DNA of 64,000 nt from Cryptomeria japonica (GCF_030272615.1 NC_081409.1:874066594-874130593), one strand, 5' to 3'; positions 24,641 to 37,629 are shown, counted from the stretch's first letter. The notes: generated by a model not told the origin, from the sequence alone. A program made the numbers and translations.

Positions 24641-26630
24641 GAGGTTGTTGGAAAGAAGAGTTGTCACTTTCGGAAAAAGTGAGACAAGGTGATGACTTTA
24701 GATTTCCAACCATGGCTTGAAATTGGTTCGTGTTCAGGTTTGCAGGGACTGACGCCTCTTGGAGTGCTTGATCCAAGATTGTTTTATGAGAGGGTGACAG
24801 ACGCAAAAGCTCCAAAATGGATATAAGTGCAGGGGTTTTGTCTAATTGTTCCACAAGATTGTACTGCTTTGGGATGGAGGTGGTGCCTTGTGGAGCTGCC
24901 TTTATGGTGACCTTGCCACGACGTGTAACAACATTGCAATTTGAGGTGGGATTTTTGAAGGTGATAGTTGCAATTTGTTCACTGGCATCATATAGGTGAT
25001 TTACAGTGTAGTTATACGCAGCCTGCGTATAATCAGTGGTATCAGTGCCTCATCTGGAAGTGGAAGGATCCCTTTGATCTTGTGATGGAAGTGGATTTTT
25101 GAACATCAGATGATCATTATTGGTTGTTTTTGGGTCATGTCCTTCAATTTCAATTTCTCCTTGATCAATAAGATCCTGAATGAGATCTTTCAATCGGTGA
25201 CAATTACTTGTCTTGTGTCCTCTTCCTTGATGGAATTCACAGTGTTCAGTATCTCTCCACCATGCTGGTTTGACTTGAGGCTCATAGTTTGATAGCTTAG
25301 GTAGAGTGACCAAATTTTGAGAGAGGAGTTGTCGCAACACTGTTTCAATGGGTTCCCCTAAGGGAGCGTATGTTCATTTTTGTTTTTGCTGATGAGGTCT
25401 TGGTTCATCATGAGACGTGATGCGACCTTGATTGGAAGGAACATTTGTGTTATTCTGAGGTGGAGGATTTTGTCCTGCAAACCGAACCACAGGTTGTGCA
25501 TTTTGGATAGTTTGAGCATCCACAACCCCATCGTTGACGATATTCTTATTCTTGTTCTAGAAGTTTGGTTTATCATGATTGAAGGGCGGGCGAGGACCAT
25601 CTTTTGGTTCATTAAAGATTTTGATGAGTCCTTTCTTGATGAGAGCCCTTTCACATTTTAAACCCTTGGTGATCATATCGTTAAAAGAGTCTGTGTCTTT
25701 GACATCCAAGTGAAATTCCATTTCTTCATTTAAGTTGGAAATGAAAATTTCCACTAGTTCTCGTTCAGGTAACTGAAGAGAACGTCTACTAGACATTTGG
25801 CGCCATCGTTGCAGGAATACTGAGAATAGTTCACCTGGTTTTTGTTTGGTATTGCATAGATCAGCCATGGTGATGTCGCGTTCAATGTTATAAGAGTAAT
25901 GAGATAGGAACTTCTGGATGAGTTCCTCAAATGTTCTAATGCCACCTGGTAGTCGGGAAAACCATGATGTGGTTGTTCCTCCCAAGCTTTGGGGAAAAAG
26001 GCGCATTAGGTAGGTGTCTTCATATGCCACTTCAAGACAAGCGGAATGAAATTCTCGGACATGATCACGGGGATCCCCCTTTCCTCTATATTTTTCAAAT
26101 TTGGGTGTTTCGAACCCGCGTGGAAAGGGTGGCATATAAAGATTCCTATCAAAAGGATAGGGACAGATGTCATTGAGTGAGAATTCGTTAATCTTGACAC
26201 CACTATGAAGTTGTTGGGCGAGATTCTTGACTTGTTGCCGCAACATCTCCATTTCATTTGGAGGAGGAGGTGGTGGGTTACCTTGAGGGATGTTATATTT
26301 GATGGGATCTCTATGCCCTTCCTCCTCATGGCGACTTTGTCTTTCTGATGCTTGTCTTAATTGGGTAAGATCAAAGTCTGAGGGGAGTTTGGCTCCTTCT
26401 TGAGCAAGTCTTAAGAAGTGAGCATCCGCATCGCTCGTGAGTATTTCGTCAAAAAGTCTGTTAAAGAGAGGGTTATGCTGAGCCCTTTCTATTGTTGTAG
26501 GAGTGGGAGTACTTGGGTTTTCGTCATCTGCATTTCCTCCAAGTGCTTCTTGAAATTCATTGAGATTTTCCTCTTCTTCTTCTTCTCTTTCTATTTCTCG
26601 TTGTCTCGACTATGATTGGGTTTGAGCCAT

Positions 26631-29349
26631 TTTTGTTTGCAAGTTTGTGTTTGAAGTTGATTGAAGATGATGATGAGTTGGTGATGAAATGAAAGATTGA
26701 TGGTTGGTGATTTGTGTTGTATGGGGATCTCTAGCACTTTAAGGTAGATATAACCGAAATTCCTTCTTTGAATTGCTTGTTTGTTTGATAAGTTTGGATG
26801 TGATAAGGTGTAGAGAAATCTGAGATGTGTTACAGATTTTGACTACCTAGCAATGAGAAGATTCACTCATGAACTAGTTTTAACCTGCGTAGATGTGTCT
26901 CTTAGGATGAGCTTATCCTAGATGTAGAAACAATCTAAAAAGTGATGTGATGTGTTTGATTTCAAGCAATATCTAAAAGAGAACTTGGGACAAGAACCTC
27001 TTAATGTTTTGAGAGTTGGGATGGATTGATGATGAAGTGATGATGTATGAGTGAGATGATGGATGTTTTTGTTTTTCAACTTCAATAAAAACTTTGGGTT
27101 ATAAATGGGACAAACTCTACCTCTTCCCTTTCAGGTGTTGTAGGTATTTCTCGAGCTGTGTTGTAGGTGATGCAGATGTTGGGGAAAAAGTGGGGATTAA
27201 TCTTTCCTCCTTGATTTTTGTGATAACTCAGAGCTCTATATTGCATAAAAGCTCTGCGGTTCAATGATTTTGAATCAAACTCGTTTGTTTTACTTTGAAG
27301 GTATAGACGCATGCGATGTAAAAAGACTCTATGGGAGACAAAGATTTGTCGATTGATATAGAAGAATTTCCTCCTTTTGATCAAATCCTTTGAGCTCAAT
27401 GGTCTACTTTTCAAGTTGATATTCTAATGACACTTCTTCTTTCGCAAGATGTGAAGAATGGTCATAAAAGTTGTGACTCTATGTTGTTTGCACTTTGTTT
27501 TTGGTATTTTTGGTTGTGTTGACAGATGTTGGATGAATACTTTGTTTTTGGGATTGATTTTCTGATTTTTCTTTGACAAGAAAACAAAGCAAGCACCCAA
27601 ACACAAAATTGTAGCCTCAAAGGCACAAATGAGTATGGGTCTAGATCAACCCAATCCTTGGACTTGTTTTTGACCCTTCCTTTAGATTTATTTTAAGGTG
27701 TATTTCCAAAGCCTGAAGTCGGCTCAATTTGCACTAGGTCTGTAAAACGAACACACTTCAAACACTTTTTATCCCTAAGGTCAAATGGCCAGTTGTGATA
27801 AATTTAGCCCACATCTTGATATTTCTTCGACTTTGGTACTACATACCTTATGAATCCCACCGTGGCAGGTAAGGATGTGATATACTAAGTCTTGCATGAG
27901 CATAACAAATAGATGATCCCTATGATGGGGGAGTCACCACTTTTATCAAGCCACAAGTGACTTTTCAAAAAGCTATGTTTCTACTCAAGGAAATATGTAT
28001 GGTGAGTATCTTGGGAGCAAAACCATCTATGCTCTTGCACTAAATTATATCTCAAATATCCTCAATCAATAGAACGGGTGGGCTACTACTTAAAAGTGTT
28101 TAGTCATGTTCGATGTTTTTAGACATAAGTTCATTCTGCAGTGACTCACTTAAGAGCCTTGTAACTGGTGGTGGGGCCCATTTGTCCTTTCGGCCAGTTA
28201 CACTATAGGAACAGCTATACCCAAGGCTACAGCTCTCGCTCACACCTGATTTCTATAGCGGCTCGAAGGATTTACCGCTCAAGGTCGTTCCCAAGAGTGA
28301 TGTGTCTCTTGGCAGGCCTCTCTTAAAAAGATAAAATTTTGAGTGTTACTAACACTTTTCTCTTGCACCTAGGACCATGAAAGCCAAGGGAGAGGATAGT
28401 GTGTGTTAGAAGTAGGACCACTCGACCAACTCTTTGCACAAGTGTGCCAAGCACGAAAAACACTTGTTCTTTTTAATCTACCATTGCAATGTGATCTAAC
28501 TATTTGGAGATGTTGCTCCAACAATCATGGTGTTCTTTTTAATTTTCAAAGGCAATTGTTTGAGTAAACTAGAATTTGAAAATCCTGGTCAACTTAATGA
28601 AAAACACGTTTGCCTGAAGTAAAATTGCTTTAAAAATGAGACAAGTTGATTGTGAATTTTATTTGCACCAAAAATGGAAGTGTGGATTGTGAGTTTTATC
28701 TTGATGCAAGAAATAAAATTTGCCTTGTTGATTTTAAGCACCAAAACGAAGTTTGTTTCCTAACTTGCAAAAAAAAAAAATAAAGTTGTTTTTGTGTAAG
28801 TTTGTGGTTCTTTTTACCTTGGAACAATGAAATTCTTTTTAAGAGCCCCAAACAAATGTGTGATTCTTTTTTTTTTAAAAGCCCAAAGTTGAAATGTGAA
28901 GTTAATTTTAAACCAAAATAAAAAGTGAATTCATTTTTAAAACCAACTTCAAAAACAAGTTAGTAAAAAATATAAATCTACTTTTTAATCTAATTTAAAT
29001 CTGCACAAAAGAGAAAAATAGTTAGTAAAATCCACCTATTTGGTGGGCTTCTACAAGCCTAATTTTTTTCTTTTTTTTTTAGTTTTTTTTTTTTTTGGTT
29101 ACAAGGTGATTTGTACAATGTTTTGTTACAATAGCGCTAGTCTGCGTTTGAATAGAGGCACTATTTAACACAAACGCACTAAAAGAAAGGGAAAGACAAG
29201 AGAAGGCAAAAGCACTAAAACAGGGTGAATAGCGCCAAAATAATGTCAAACACGCCAAAACAGTGTCAAAAACGCAACCTGTGTGACATTTTCAACATTC
29301 AAACATGATATTGGTTAAAAAAAAAAAGTTGATCTTTCTGATGTTTGGA
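26631..29349 (-). other. Long 5' leader of element H
   Basis: About 2.7 kb of untranslated leader lies between the primer site and the gag ATG, without a credible ORF. It includes homopolymer T runs (29059-29096) and a GC-richer block at about 28130-28330 that stands out from its surroundings. The block might hold packaging or structural RNA signals, but that is speculation. Confidence 0.65.
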
Positions 29350-29367
29350 TTCACGTCGGGTTCACCA
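29350..29367 (-). other. Primer-binding site of element H
   Basis: The minus strand reads TGGTGAACCCGACGTGAA, beginning two bases after the LTR end. The TGG start fits a tRNA 3' end, but I cannot name the tRNA with confidence. It is not the Met-type site used by the copia elements here. Confidence 0.75.
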
Positions 29368-29369
29368 AA

Positions 29370-31098
29370 TGATGCCCTCCTAAATGGCACAAGATTAGTC
29401 TATGATCAAATAACACAAAAACACACAAAACATTAGTGTTAGTCAATCGAAAACTAATCTAAAAAGGCATACCAAAAGAGAGACTACAAGCATGCAAGCA
29501 TATTTAACTATCAAAGCAAACATGATGAGGCATCTCCAAATACCTCCTAACATACTCTTAGTTCCTTCTCCCTTGTTCCTCTCCTCTCCAAGTTCCAAAA
29601 TAGTGTAGCTCTCAGCAACTTTTTGCACTATGGATGCTTATGGAGGATTGAGATTTAATATTAAGCTTCAAATATGAAATGAAAAGCTAAATACTATGCT
29701 ATTGATGCTAAAATGATATATTTTAACCAAAAATGATAAGATGTTAGATTGCTTATGCTAAATGCTCTCTAAAAATGTCTATAGCCTAAATGCATACAAG
29801 TTTTCAGGATCTGGATTATGAAGGAATGGGCTCTATTTATAGGAAAAATGCAGCAATGGATGGCCAGGATTGAAAGGTTTAATCAAGGGTCAAGCTTGAA
29901 AGTTGGGGATCCATGTGCACAATTTGCACCAATGAAATGGTGACAAGTGTCAACATAAGATTGGGTTGAGAGAAGAGGTTGGAGGCATTAAATGCCTGAG
30001 GAGACCTCATGGTTATCTAGAAGGTAAGGGTCAAGCCTAAATTAGGATTACCCACTGGATTAGGAGTTAATGCAAGGATAAACCTTTGTGCAAATGATTA
30101 AGAGATAATCATGGTCAAAGCATTAAAGGCTTGATGAAACCCTTGGGTTGGGTAGAGGTTGAGTCAAAACAAATGTTTTAACCATGTAGGAGGGTTTGGG
30201 TTAACCATTAATGGTTTTTGAAGACTTTGTGGATTAAGTGGTTGAAGGTTGGAAGCTTTCAAAGGTTATCCAAGACTTCGAGACATTTAGTGGTTGAAGG
30301 TTGGAAGCCTTTAATGGTTATCAAAGACTTTTAGGCTTTGAGAAGTGACTCCATTTTGCTTAGGAATGTGACAATAATTAGGGGATGGATTAGGGTAATT
30401 AGGAAGGGGTTAGAAGAATCTAGAAGGGGATTAGATTTTGCAAGTGGATTTGGTGGGTGAGGGAAAATAGGATTTTATTTAAAATAAAAATTCATTTATT
30501 TCAATTAATGTGTGCAAGTTGTATTTGGATAAATATTCAAATAAATATTAATTTATTTAAATGAAAAAAAGGAAGATAAAGCATTAAAATGCTTGAAGAC
30601 TTTGAGGGGAACCATTAAAGGCTTGAAGACTTTAAGGAAAACCATTAAAGTCTTAAGAAGACTATAGAAGGAAGCCATCAAGTTTGAAGACTTTAAAGCC
30701 ATCAAGTTTGAATACTTTAAGGGAAACCATTAAAGGCTTCAAGTGGGTGAGGATAAATAGGATTTTAAATAAATAATTTATTTAAAATAGTTGTGCAACT
30801 TGCTTTTGTAGGAAAATACAAGTGGGTGGAGGATAAAGGTGATTTAAATAAATAATTTATTTATTTAAATGTGAGAGAAGATTTAATTAAACAAATATGA
30901 TTTATTTATTTAATTAATGGTATGAATTTGGTTAAGTGAATTAAATCAAATAAATTGAATAATTTATTTAATTAATAGGAGAAGAGGGTTAAGATGAATT
31001 AATTAAATATTAATTTAATTAATTATTAATTGATGGTTAAATAATCAAATAAATACTAAGTATTCATTTAATTAAGTGGACAGATTTATGTGACTACA
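29370..31098 (-). repeat. 5' LTR of element H
   Basis: This is the 1,729-bp copy, nearly identical to 15191-17019 apart from roughly 15-20 substitutions counted by eye and the 100-bp tandem block. It is followed by AGAAC (31099-31103), the target duplication. Confidence 0.93.
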
Positions 31099-31420
31099 AG
31101 AACATAGACTATTGTATGAACAACTACTTTTCAATATCTATCAAGTAACCCAACAATATCCTCTCTATCTCTTGAACTATTCCATTCTCTCTTTCCACCA
31201 CTGTATTTTATTGAATCCTTGTGGAAGACTATTGTCTCTTAACTCTATTTTTTTCATAGTATTCTTCAAATTCATCAAAAGTGAACTCGTCATCTTTATA
31301 AAGTATTAGACATTTATAGCATGACCAATCTCATTTTTTAACATAACATAAAATGTCAAAATATCTTGAATTTTTCAAAAGATTAATATATTCCTCTAAA
31401 GAAACTTGTTAGGATTAAGG
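31099..31420 (-). pseudogene. Copia relic F: integrase core fragment
   Basis: On the minus strand this encodes a decayed integrase core, with YKDDEFTFDEFEEYYEKN matching the usual GGEFTSDEFEEYC region, plus upstream helices to about 31420. It is the other half of the F relic at 14625-15190, separated by H. Confidence 0.65.
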
Positions 31421-32239
31421 TGCCATCTACCTTGTAAATCCTATGAAATGGTTACAACATCCTTGGAAAGTGTCCTAAGGCACTTGGGATGTATTGGGAA
31501 AATAATTTATAATATTTAATTCTCACCACTGTTTGCAATACATTCATAATGGGTGATGGGTTACACTAGCAATAGTAAAAGTGGGTTGTGAACACAAATG
31601 TTTAATATTGTGTTTCACACTTATGGATGTCTAGAATAAGATATTTAATGACTTAAGAAAGTGGAAAAAGAGTGACCTAGGAGATTCTACAAGTGGTACT
31701 ATGGAAGAGGCAACTATAAAAAGCCCATTTTTCTACCTAATATTTAACTAAGTTTTAATTCACATGAGAATAGTTTATAATATAACCATCTAGGTAAAAA
31801 AGCTTTCCTTTTCTATTTCATAAACAAGATGCACATTTGAAATCAATCCCCATGATTAATTCTCTAATTTATTCTCTATGATGAATGCCCATGCTACTAG
31901 AGTAGAATGTGTGCATAAATGTGCCTATAATTACCTACATGGGTGGTGTGGAATTCTTCTTTTTCTTAAACCCCCCACCTCCCCTACATTTATGGTAGTT
32001 GTTGTGGGGATTCAAAGATTACCTTAAATAAATTCATAGCACATTGTATATCAAAGAAGGAAAGGCACAAAAATTAACCATGTGTCTTCTTTCATATTTT
32101 TAAACTTGTCAAAATATTTCCTCCTCAACAAGTTGGATATTACTAAAAGAAAGTTGAAAAATGCTAGAGAATTCAAGGAATTGTTAACTTGCTAACATGA
32201 AATTGATAGACACAAGTAATGAACAAATTGGATCATCCT
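31421..32239. other. Unassigned spacer
   Basis: No ORF, LTR end or known repeat is recognised. It may be further decayed copia F sequence or the 5' region of the LINE relic that follows. Confidence 0.4.
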
Positions 32240-33735
32240 TGGCTTGAATATATTGTGATGTCACTGCATGTGGCTCCATGGGCTAGGGTTCCTGCGGGGC
32301 GTGGTGGATTTCCTCTCGATCGAGGCAATGTCAGTTGGGTGTCTGTGGTGAAGTGTGGAGATGGCAGAGAGTGACGCCATGATAAATTTGGGTCCTGTAA
32401 CGAGCGAAAGGGTTTTAGGGCATTCTCTTCAAATGCCCATGACAGCCATGTGTCTGGCTTCCACCCCCATTCTCGACCCCGTGCAATGCTTGAATAGAGG
32501 GCAGGTTCACTCCCAAATGGGTGGATGTCACCCCACAGTAGAGATATTTGGGGCCCATCGACTTTGAATGCGATTGTCTCGGCCATGCCAACTACTGTAT
32601 CTTTGTTAGAGGTGGTGGAGAAAGAGGTTGATCATAATGAGCTTGTTTTTTCTACATTAGGGCTTATTGGGCATTTTAGGGGTTTTTGGCCTAATCTTGG
32701 TGCTCTGCATAAATGGATCTCTGATTATTAGGAGCCCATTGTGAATGATAGTGTGTAGATTTACCCTCATGCTTGAGGGATTTTTGTTGTGGTGTTTCAG
32801 ACTGTGGAGGATAGAAATAAAATCCTTGGTGGTAGCCAATGGTGCTGGGAAGACAGCAATCCTTTGATGCTTAAACTATGGCATCCGGATTTCAACTCTG
32901 ATTCAGAATCTTTTGATCGTGCTCCTATGTGGATTAGACTTCCAAACCTTCTATTGCAATACTAGTTTGACTCATGTTTTGAAGCTATTGGAAACTCCCT
33001 CGGTAATTTTTTATTGACTGATGATGACTCTCTCAATTTACTACATACAACTTTTGTTCATATCTTGGTGGAGATGGATACGTCCATGGATCTCCCTTCG
33101 AATATCTCTATTTCTACTTCAAAGGGAAGTTGGCTTCAGTCAGTGGATTATGAAGGGATTCATTTTAGGTGTAGGGGATGCTTTAAGATTGGACATAATG
33201 TTGAATCCTGTGCTAATCATAGGGTGAAGAGTCTAGCTTCATGGTGGAAGGATGTTACCCCCCAATATTACACAGTGGAGAAGGTGGCTAGGAATCTAAA
33301 ATCCCACCATGATGTTGGGGGATTGATCAATGATTCTATTGTGAAGGATCCAAAACTTCAAATGATGGGCAAGGTTTGGCTAGCGGTTTGGTTGGTGCGA
33401 GTGAGGGAGGTTTTCCTGAGGGTTGTAGCTCCTTTTAGGATTTTATTGGAGGTGTGCAAATGATGGAGGATGATCCTAGCTCTCAAAAGGGTTTAAATGC
33501 AGACATGGATGAGGGGAACCATTCTGAGAATCATTGCTGGGATAGTAAGGGGTTGGTTGGAATAGAAATTCAAAATCTAAAATTGTTGGAGGATGCCAAA
33601 TATTATGGATGGATAGAGGTGAAGCAAAAAAAGGGTAAGTGGGGTAAGGATGGGAATAGTTGTAATGACCTCCCTCTTGAAAGGGGAGATGCATTTGGGG
33701 AGGTGGCTCCCTAATTTTAGCACCACCTACTTCGG
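32240..33735 (+). pseudogene. LINE ORF1 relic (DUF4283 and zinc knuckle)
   Basis: Across frames, 32640-33460 encodes a plant LINE ORF1-like protein. A DUF4283-type segment (GLIGHFRGFWPNLGALHKWI, then MWIRLPNL and IGNSLGNFL) leads to a knuckle-like CRGCFKIGHNVESC at about 33169-33210. The tail (GWIEVKQKKGK) reaches about 33714. ORF1 binds LINE RNA. Endonuclease and RT are absent, so this is a fragment. Stops at about 32732, 32778 and 32964 disrupt it. The first 400 bases are only weakly assignable. Confidence 0.7.
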
Positions 33736-33867
33736 GCCAGTACAAAATCCTGAGTAATTAATAAAAATCACTATTACTGACCTAAAAAAACATGAAATTG
33801 CTAGACTAATCACTAGCATCCCCCTTCAAATTCGAGACATGGACAAACTATTAAATATCCAGGCAAC

Positions 33868-34784
33868 TGAGATGGGGAGGGGGGAAGAATTAGTTGACAG
33901 CTTAAACTTTTTCTTCAATTATTTCACACATCCAAAATAACTAATAGAAATAATTAATGCAGATATAACATCAAAGAACATACACAAAATAGATCATGTA
34001 ACGAACACTAGATATGATGTTGAAAACCCAAGAATGGAAAAACCACAAAAAATGTTAGTTCTCAATATATAAACTGATTAAGGTGATTTTTATAAATGGT
34101 GGCTCACTGCTAGAATTATCACAGCAAGTGGGCTCACTGCCCAAAAGAGGCTCACTGCTAAAGGAAGAAGAAAAAGAGAATCCACCACTATAACACAATC
34201 TACAACCCGAAATTTATTCTGATGTCTTCTCAACAACAAAACACTTCACATATCATCAATCAAATTTTTCCTTTTGTTTTGCACATCTTCCATATCTCAT
34301 ACATTCAGATCATCCACTTATTTATATTCTCTAGTTAATATAAACTTCTAAGTGGGCCAAGACAAAGCTTTAAAATAAGTCAACACTAAACATTGTGGTG
34401 GTTGGAAGGAATGAGAAGTAGACCATACCACAACACACGTCAATGGTCAGATCAACACATTACATCCATTACAAATTTCGGACCCAAAATATGACTCACA
34501 TGCTAGACAATTATTATTGCTCATCCTCAAATTCCGAACCTAATTTGGACCCAAAATAAAACTACCCAATATAGAAAAAACAAGAATGGAACCAAGAAAC
34601 TCATCGATCAATACCATATCCAATAAATAGAGAAATTTGGATTACCATCATCACAAAAAATCAACAATGAATAACAACTGTAGCACATCTTTCAAAGCAC
34701 CAAAGATTATAGGAACACATATTTCGGATCACCAACTCCAATATGTTGACATCAATGACAACCATCAACATCACATTTGCAACA
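33868..34784 (-). repeat. Probable 3' LTR of F2
   Basis: On the minus strand it starts TGTTGCAAATGTG at 34784. The far end contains a G-rich box (tgagatggggaggggggaag from 33868) resembling the terminal box of the other LTRs here, and an aaacccaagaatggaaaaacc block also found in modified form in D and C. The exact left end is uncertain by tens of bases. Confidence 0.55.
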
Positions 34785-34960
34785 ATATCCCCCTTTCACA
34801 TTGATGGCAACATCCATCAATAACAAACGCATAACTTTGCAAACTTACTCAGTATCTTTGTACATCTCATTACATCTCTCCCCCTTGACATCAAGGATAG
34901 ATATAGGCATAACTCCCCCTATGAAACGCACTCCTATTCCCCCTAAGAGGAAGCACTCAA
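34785..34960 (-). other. Polypurine-like tracts of F2
   Basis: On the minus strand, TGTGAAAGGGGGATAT abuts the LTR. Further runs (AGGGGGAG-like at about 34880, 34915 and 34940) give the multiple-tract pattern seen in the Sirevirus group. Confidence 0.6.
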
Positions 34961-34999
34961 TCATTAGTCCAGATAAGAATATTCAAGAAGAACACTTGA

Positions 35000-35602
35000 C
35001 CAATGCAAATCCAAATGTATATTAGTTCAAATTAGGAAGGTGTAATACCCCTAACTTCTGTTGGAGATACTCAAAAGTATCTTTACACAATGCAATCTGC
35101 TCTTTTGTAGGTACATACTAAAGCTTTACTTCATTATCCAACACTTTTTACATCAAGAAATGATACCAAATAGATATATGCTTCATTCTAGAATGTTTTA
35201 CTAGATTCTTATAAATATCTATTGCACTAGTGTTATCACACATAATTGAGATGGGTTCATTGAACATTACACCAATATCCTTCAAAGTTTGCTTCATCCA
35301 TAGAATTTGTGTTAAACATGAAGATGTTATAATATATTCTCATTAAGTATAGATAAAGACACAAAATCCTTCTTCTTACTTGACCAAGAAACCAATAAGG
35401 AGATAAGAACTAATGCTCCACCACTTGTACTTTTCTTGTCATCAACACTTCTGGCCCAATCTATATATGTATAGGCTATTAGAGTGAAATCTGAATTTCT
35501 AGGATACCACAAACTAAACTCTTTAGTTCTTTTTAAATATATGAAATTTTTTTTTACTACCACAACATGTGATTCTTTTAGTTCTTTCTAAAATCTAGCC
35601 AC
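35000..35602 (-). pseudogene. F2 RNase H and end of pol
   Basis: On the minus strand, copia RNase H motifs are visible: WARSVDDKKSTSGGA with VSWSSKKKDF downstream (35563-35327), then MCDNTSAIDI and a tail ending near 35020. Several stops break it. The upstream RT half lies beyond G at 62586. Confidence 0.75.
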
Positions 35603-35607
35603 CAAAT

Positions 35608-36099
35608 TGATGCAGGAGCATCCCTGGTTCACAACAATCTTGCATCAACCAAAAACATTTTCTCTTTTGTTTTGTTTTATGTTTGCAGTTTTATTTTTCC
35701 TTTTTGTGTGTCCCATTTTTGGCTCATCGGTTCCTATGGAGTTGGATTCTACTTGAAGACTTGATCATCATGCTTTTTTTCAAACCGCATCACATTTGGA
35801 GCACTCTCGACCGACAAGATATCGTTACCAGTTTCTTTGATAGTTTCTTATTATTGGTTGTTTTGTTGTTATTGGTTGCTTGAGACCTATTCTGATGATC
35901 TACCAGAACCCATTCTAAAGCTTGTGGAGCCTTGAACATTGATCTCGATGTTGCTCGGCATGTGGTCGAGCTTCTACATTTCATCCTTTGTATTTTTCAA
36001 AGGAATCTCTTGGCGGAGGCTGACCTTATTCATTTTGTATGTTAGGTCTTGTTCTTCAGGTTTTAATCCTTTTGCCCAATAGGATCCCTCGGATCAATA

Positions 36100-36148
<49 letters not shown>

Positions 36149-36441
36149 GTAATCATTTTTAAGAATTAAATCAATTCAAAAATGAAGAAGTGTCAGATAG
36201 ATAGATTGTGCCTAGAAGATAGCTCTTTTGCTTCAAGGTTCAGTGTGATCTATTCTACCAGGCCTGTGCATCGGTATGTTGTAACCCGGTTGTTACTAGT
36301 TGGATGTAATTAACTTTTATGCAATAAAAACTATCTGTCATGCATTGCCTCCATCATATCTGTGTGTTTCCATTGTGTTTACTCTTGCTGACTAGTTTGG
36401 ACTGATCTCCTTGAGGTCCCTCCTCACCAGTGACTGCTTCA
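35608..36441 (+). repeat. 5' LTR of element G
   Basis: It is 834 bp, starting TGATGCAGGAGCATCC and ending GACTGCTTCA. It aligns with 47612-48130 and 62277-62580. Its (CT)n(AT)n tract corresponds to the insertion point of B2 in the other LTR. Confidence 0.88.
36101..36148. repeat. (CT)n(AT)n microsatellite in the G LTR
   Basis: About 26 bases of CT repeat are followed by about 22 of AT repeat. The homologous AT tract in the 3' LTR is where B2 inserted. Confidence 0.93.
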
Positions 36442-36443
36442 AG

Positions 36444-36461
36444 TGGTATCAGAGTGAAATT
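36444..36461 (+). other. Primer-binding site of element G
   Basis: TGGTATCAGAGTGAAATT begins two bases after the LTR and resembles a Met-tRNA-type site. Confidence 0.75.
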
Positions 36462-36540
36462 CATTCTAGAGGTTGTGTGTCCTGAATTTTGTTGTAGGGT
36501 GGTGGATTGTGGATCCAACTTGCAATTGTAGAGGACTAGC

Positions 36541-37431
36541 ATGGATCAATGGCATGAAGAGGAACTAGGAATGGTGGAGTGCTTGGGAAAGCAGACCCTA
36601 CTGTAATGGAGATGTTGACATGTTGAGGATGTAAGTGAAGATGAAGGAGAAGAAGCCCTGATAGAATAAGTAAACCTACCGGCTATTGATATAAAGGAGG
36701 AAAGGTTTTAAGGGTTTTGAGTAGGGAAAACACTAAACCTCATTTTAGCCCACTGGAATATGATGGGAAGGTAGATTCAAATGAATTGATGGATTGGATC
36801 TTGGAGATGGAGAATTATTTTGATTTTGAAAACACTATAGAAGAGAGGAAGGTGAAATATGCCTGTACTCGATTGAAGGGTCATGCATCTCTTTGGTGGG
36901 AGCACTTGCAAGTTGATAGACAAAGAAGAGGTAAAGAAAATATTAAGACGTGGGATAGGATGATTGCTAACTTAAAATCAGAGTTTGTCCCGACAAATTA
37001 TGAAGTAGATTTATTCTAAAAGTTGCAGAATCTGCGACATAAGGAATCTAGTTTGAAGGAGTACACTGAAGGATTTTACAAGTTGAACATCAGATTTGGA
37101 TATGTTGATAATAAAATTGAACAAATTGGAAGATATTTGAACGGATTGTGGATGTCTATACAAGATGAACTCAGTATGATCAAATTAGAGAGTGTTGAAG
37201 AGGCTTACTAGTATGCAATAAAGGCTAAAGAGAAATTGAATAAAAGGCATGAGAAAGGATAGAGGGGTAGAGGTGGAAGGTTTACTGAAGGAAGAGGAAC
37301 CATTATAGATCAGAACAAGGACAAGGAAGTGAGGAAGGAAGGTAATTCATACCGAAAGGATGATAGAAATTTCTACCAAAGGAGAGAACCAAATGGCTAC
37401 TGGAATGAGAACTTTGGAAGACAAGACCATA
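36541..37431 (+). pseudogene. Element G gag (truncated)
   Basis: Gypsy-type gag is clearest from 36717: PLEYDGKVDSNELMDWILEM, then KGHASLWWEHL and FVPTNYEVDLF, and after a stop at 37017 KEYTEGFYKL and GLWMSIQDEL. An Arg/Gly-rich tail follows (about 37255-37400). The CCHC knuckle that should come next is missing because the sequence breaks into the D LTR at about 37432. A start at 36541 is possible but out of frame with the main body. Confidence 0.8.
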
Positions 37432-37629
37432 ACAAAAACACCATAACACAAGATATTTTGACGTGGAAACCCAAATGGGAAAAACCACGGTGAGATGGAA
37501 CTCACAAGTAACTATCTGTAGAATAGAAACCAGACCGGTTAAGGTCTTACAACGTTCTTCACCAGAACAGATCCTACTAGGAATCTCCATCTCTGTTAGG
37601 AGATAAGTCCAATTAAAGACTACCTTGGT

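Larger units (their letters stand above)
19341..26630 (-). pseudogene. Element H gag-pol, single frame with 14 nonsense codons
   Basis: One frame of 2,430 codons runs from ATG 26630 to TAA 19343-19341 with no frameshift. Gag includes a capsid-like region (about 26250-25560) and one knuckle, CEFHQGRGHKTSNC. The aspartic protease has VLIDNGAGLN (Asn in the usual Ser/Thr slot). A G-patch, RT with YVDD, RNase H, a second RNase H and integrase follow. In-frame stops, by lowest plus coordinate: 26610, 25557, 25374, 25050, 24426, 24006, 23997, 23769, 21594, 21393, 20073, 19800, 19491 and 19413. Seven are TAG, six TGA and one TAA. Most fit single transitions from CAG, CGA or TGG. No intron is needed, unlike in Ogre elements. 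Confidence 0.92.
15191..31098 (-). mobile_element. Element H: complete Tat-like Ty3/gypsy retrotransposon
   Basis: The element is 15.9 kb with both LTRs, a primer site, a 2.7-kb leader, a single-frame gag-pol, a 2.3-kb 3' non-coding region and a polypurine tract. It is flanked by the perfect 5-bp duplication AGAAC (15186-15190 and 31099-31103). An extra archaeal-type RNase H after the normal one, plus a G-patch between protease and RT, place it in the Tat lineage. By eye its LTRs differ at only about 1 percent of aligned positions, so insertion is recent compared with its neighbours. It lies in the integrase of copia relic F. Confidence 0.93.

Noticed and set aside
36101-36148. Regular repeat considered as a CRISPR-like array
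   Set aside because: It is a simple (CT)n(AT)n tract without spacers, and the genome is plant-like.
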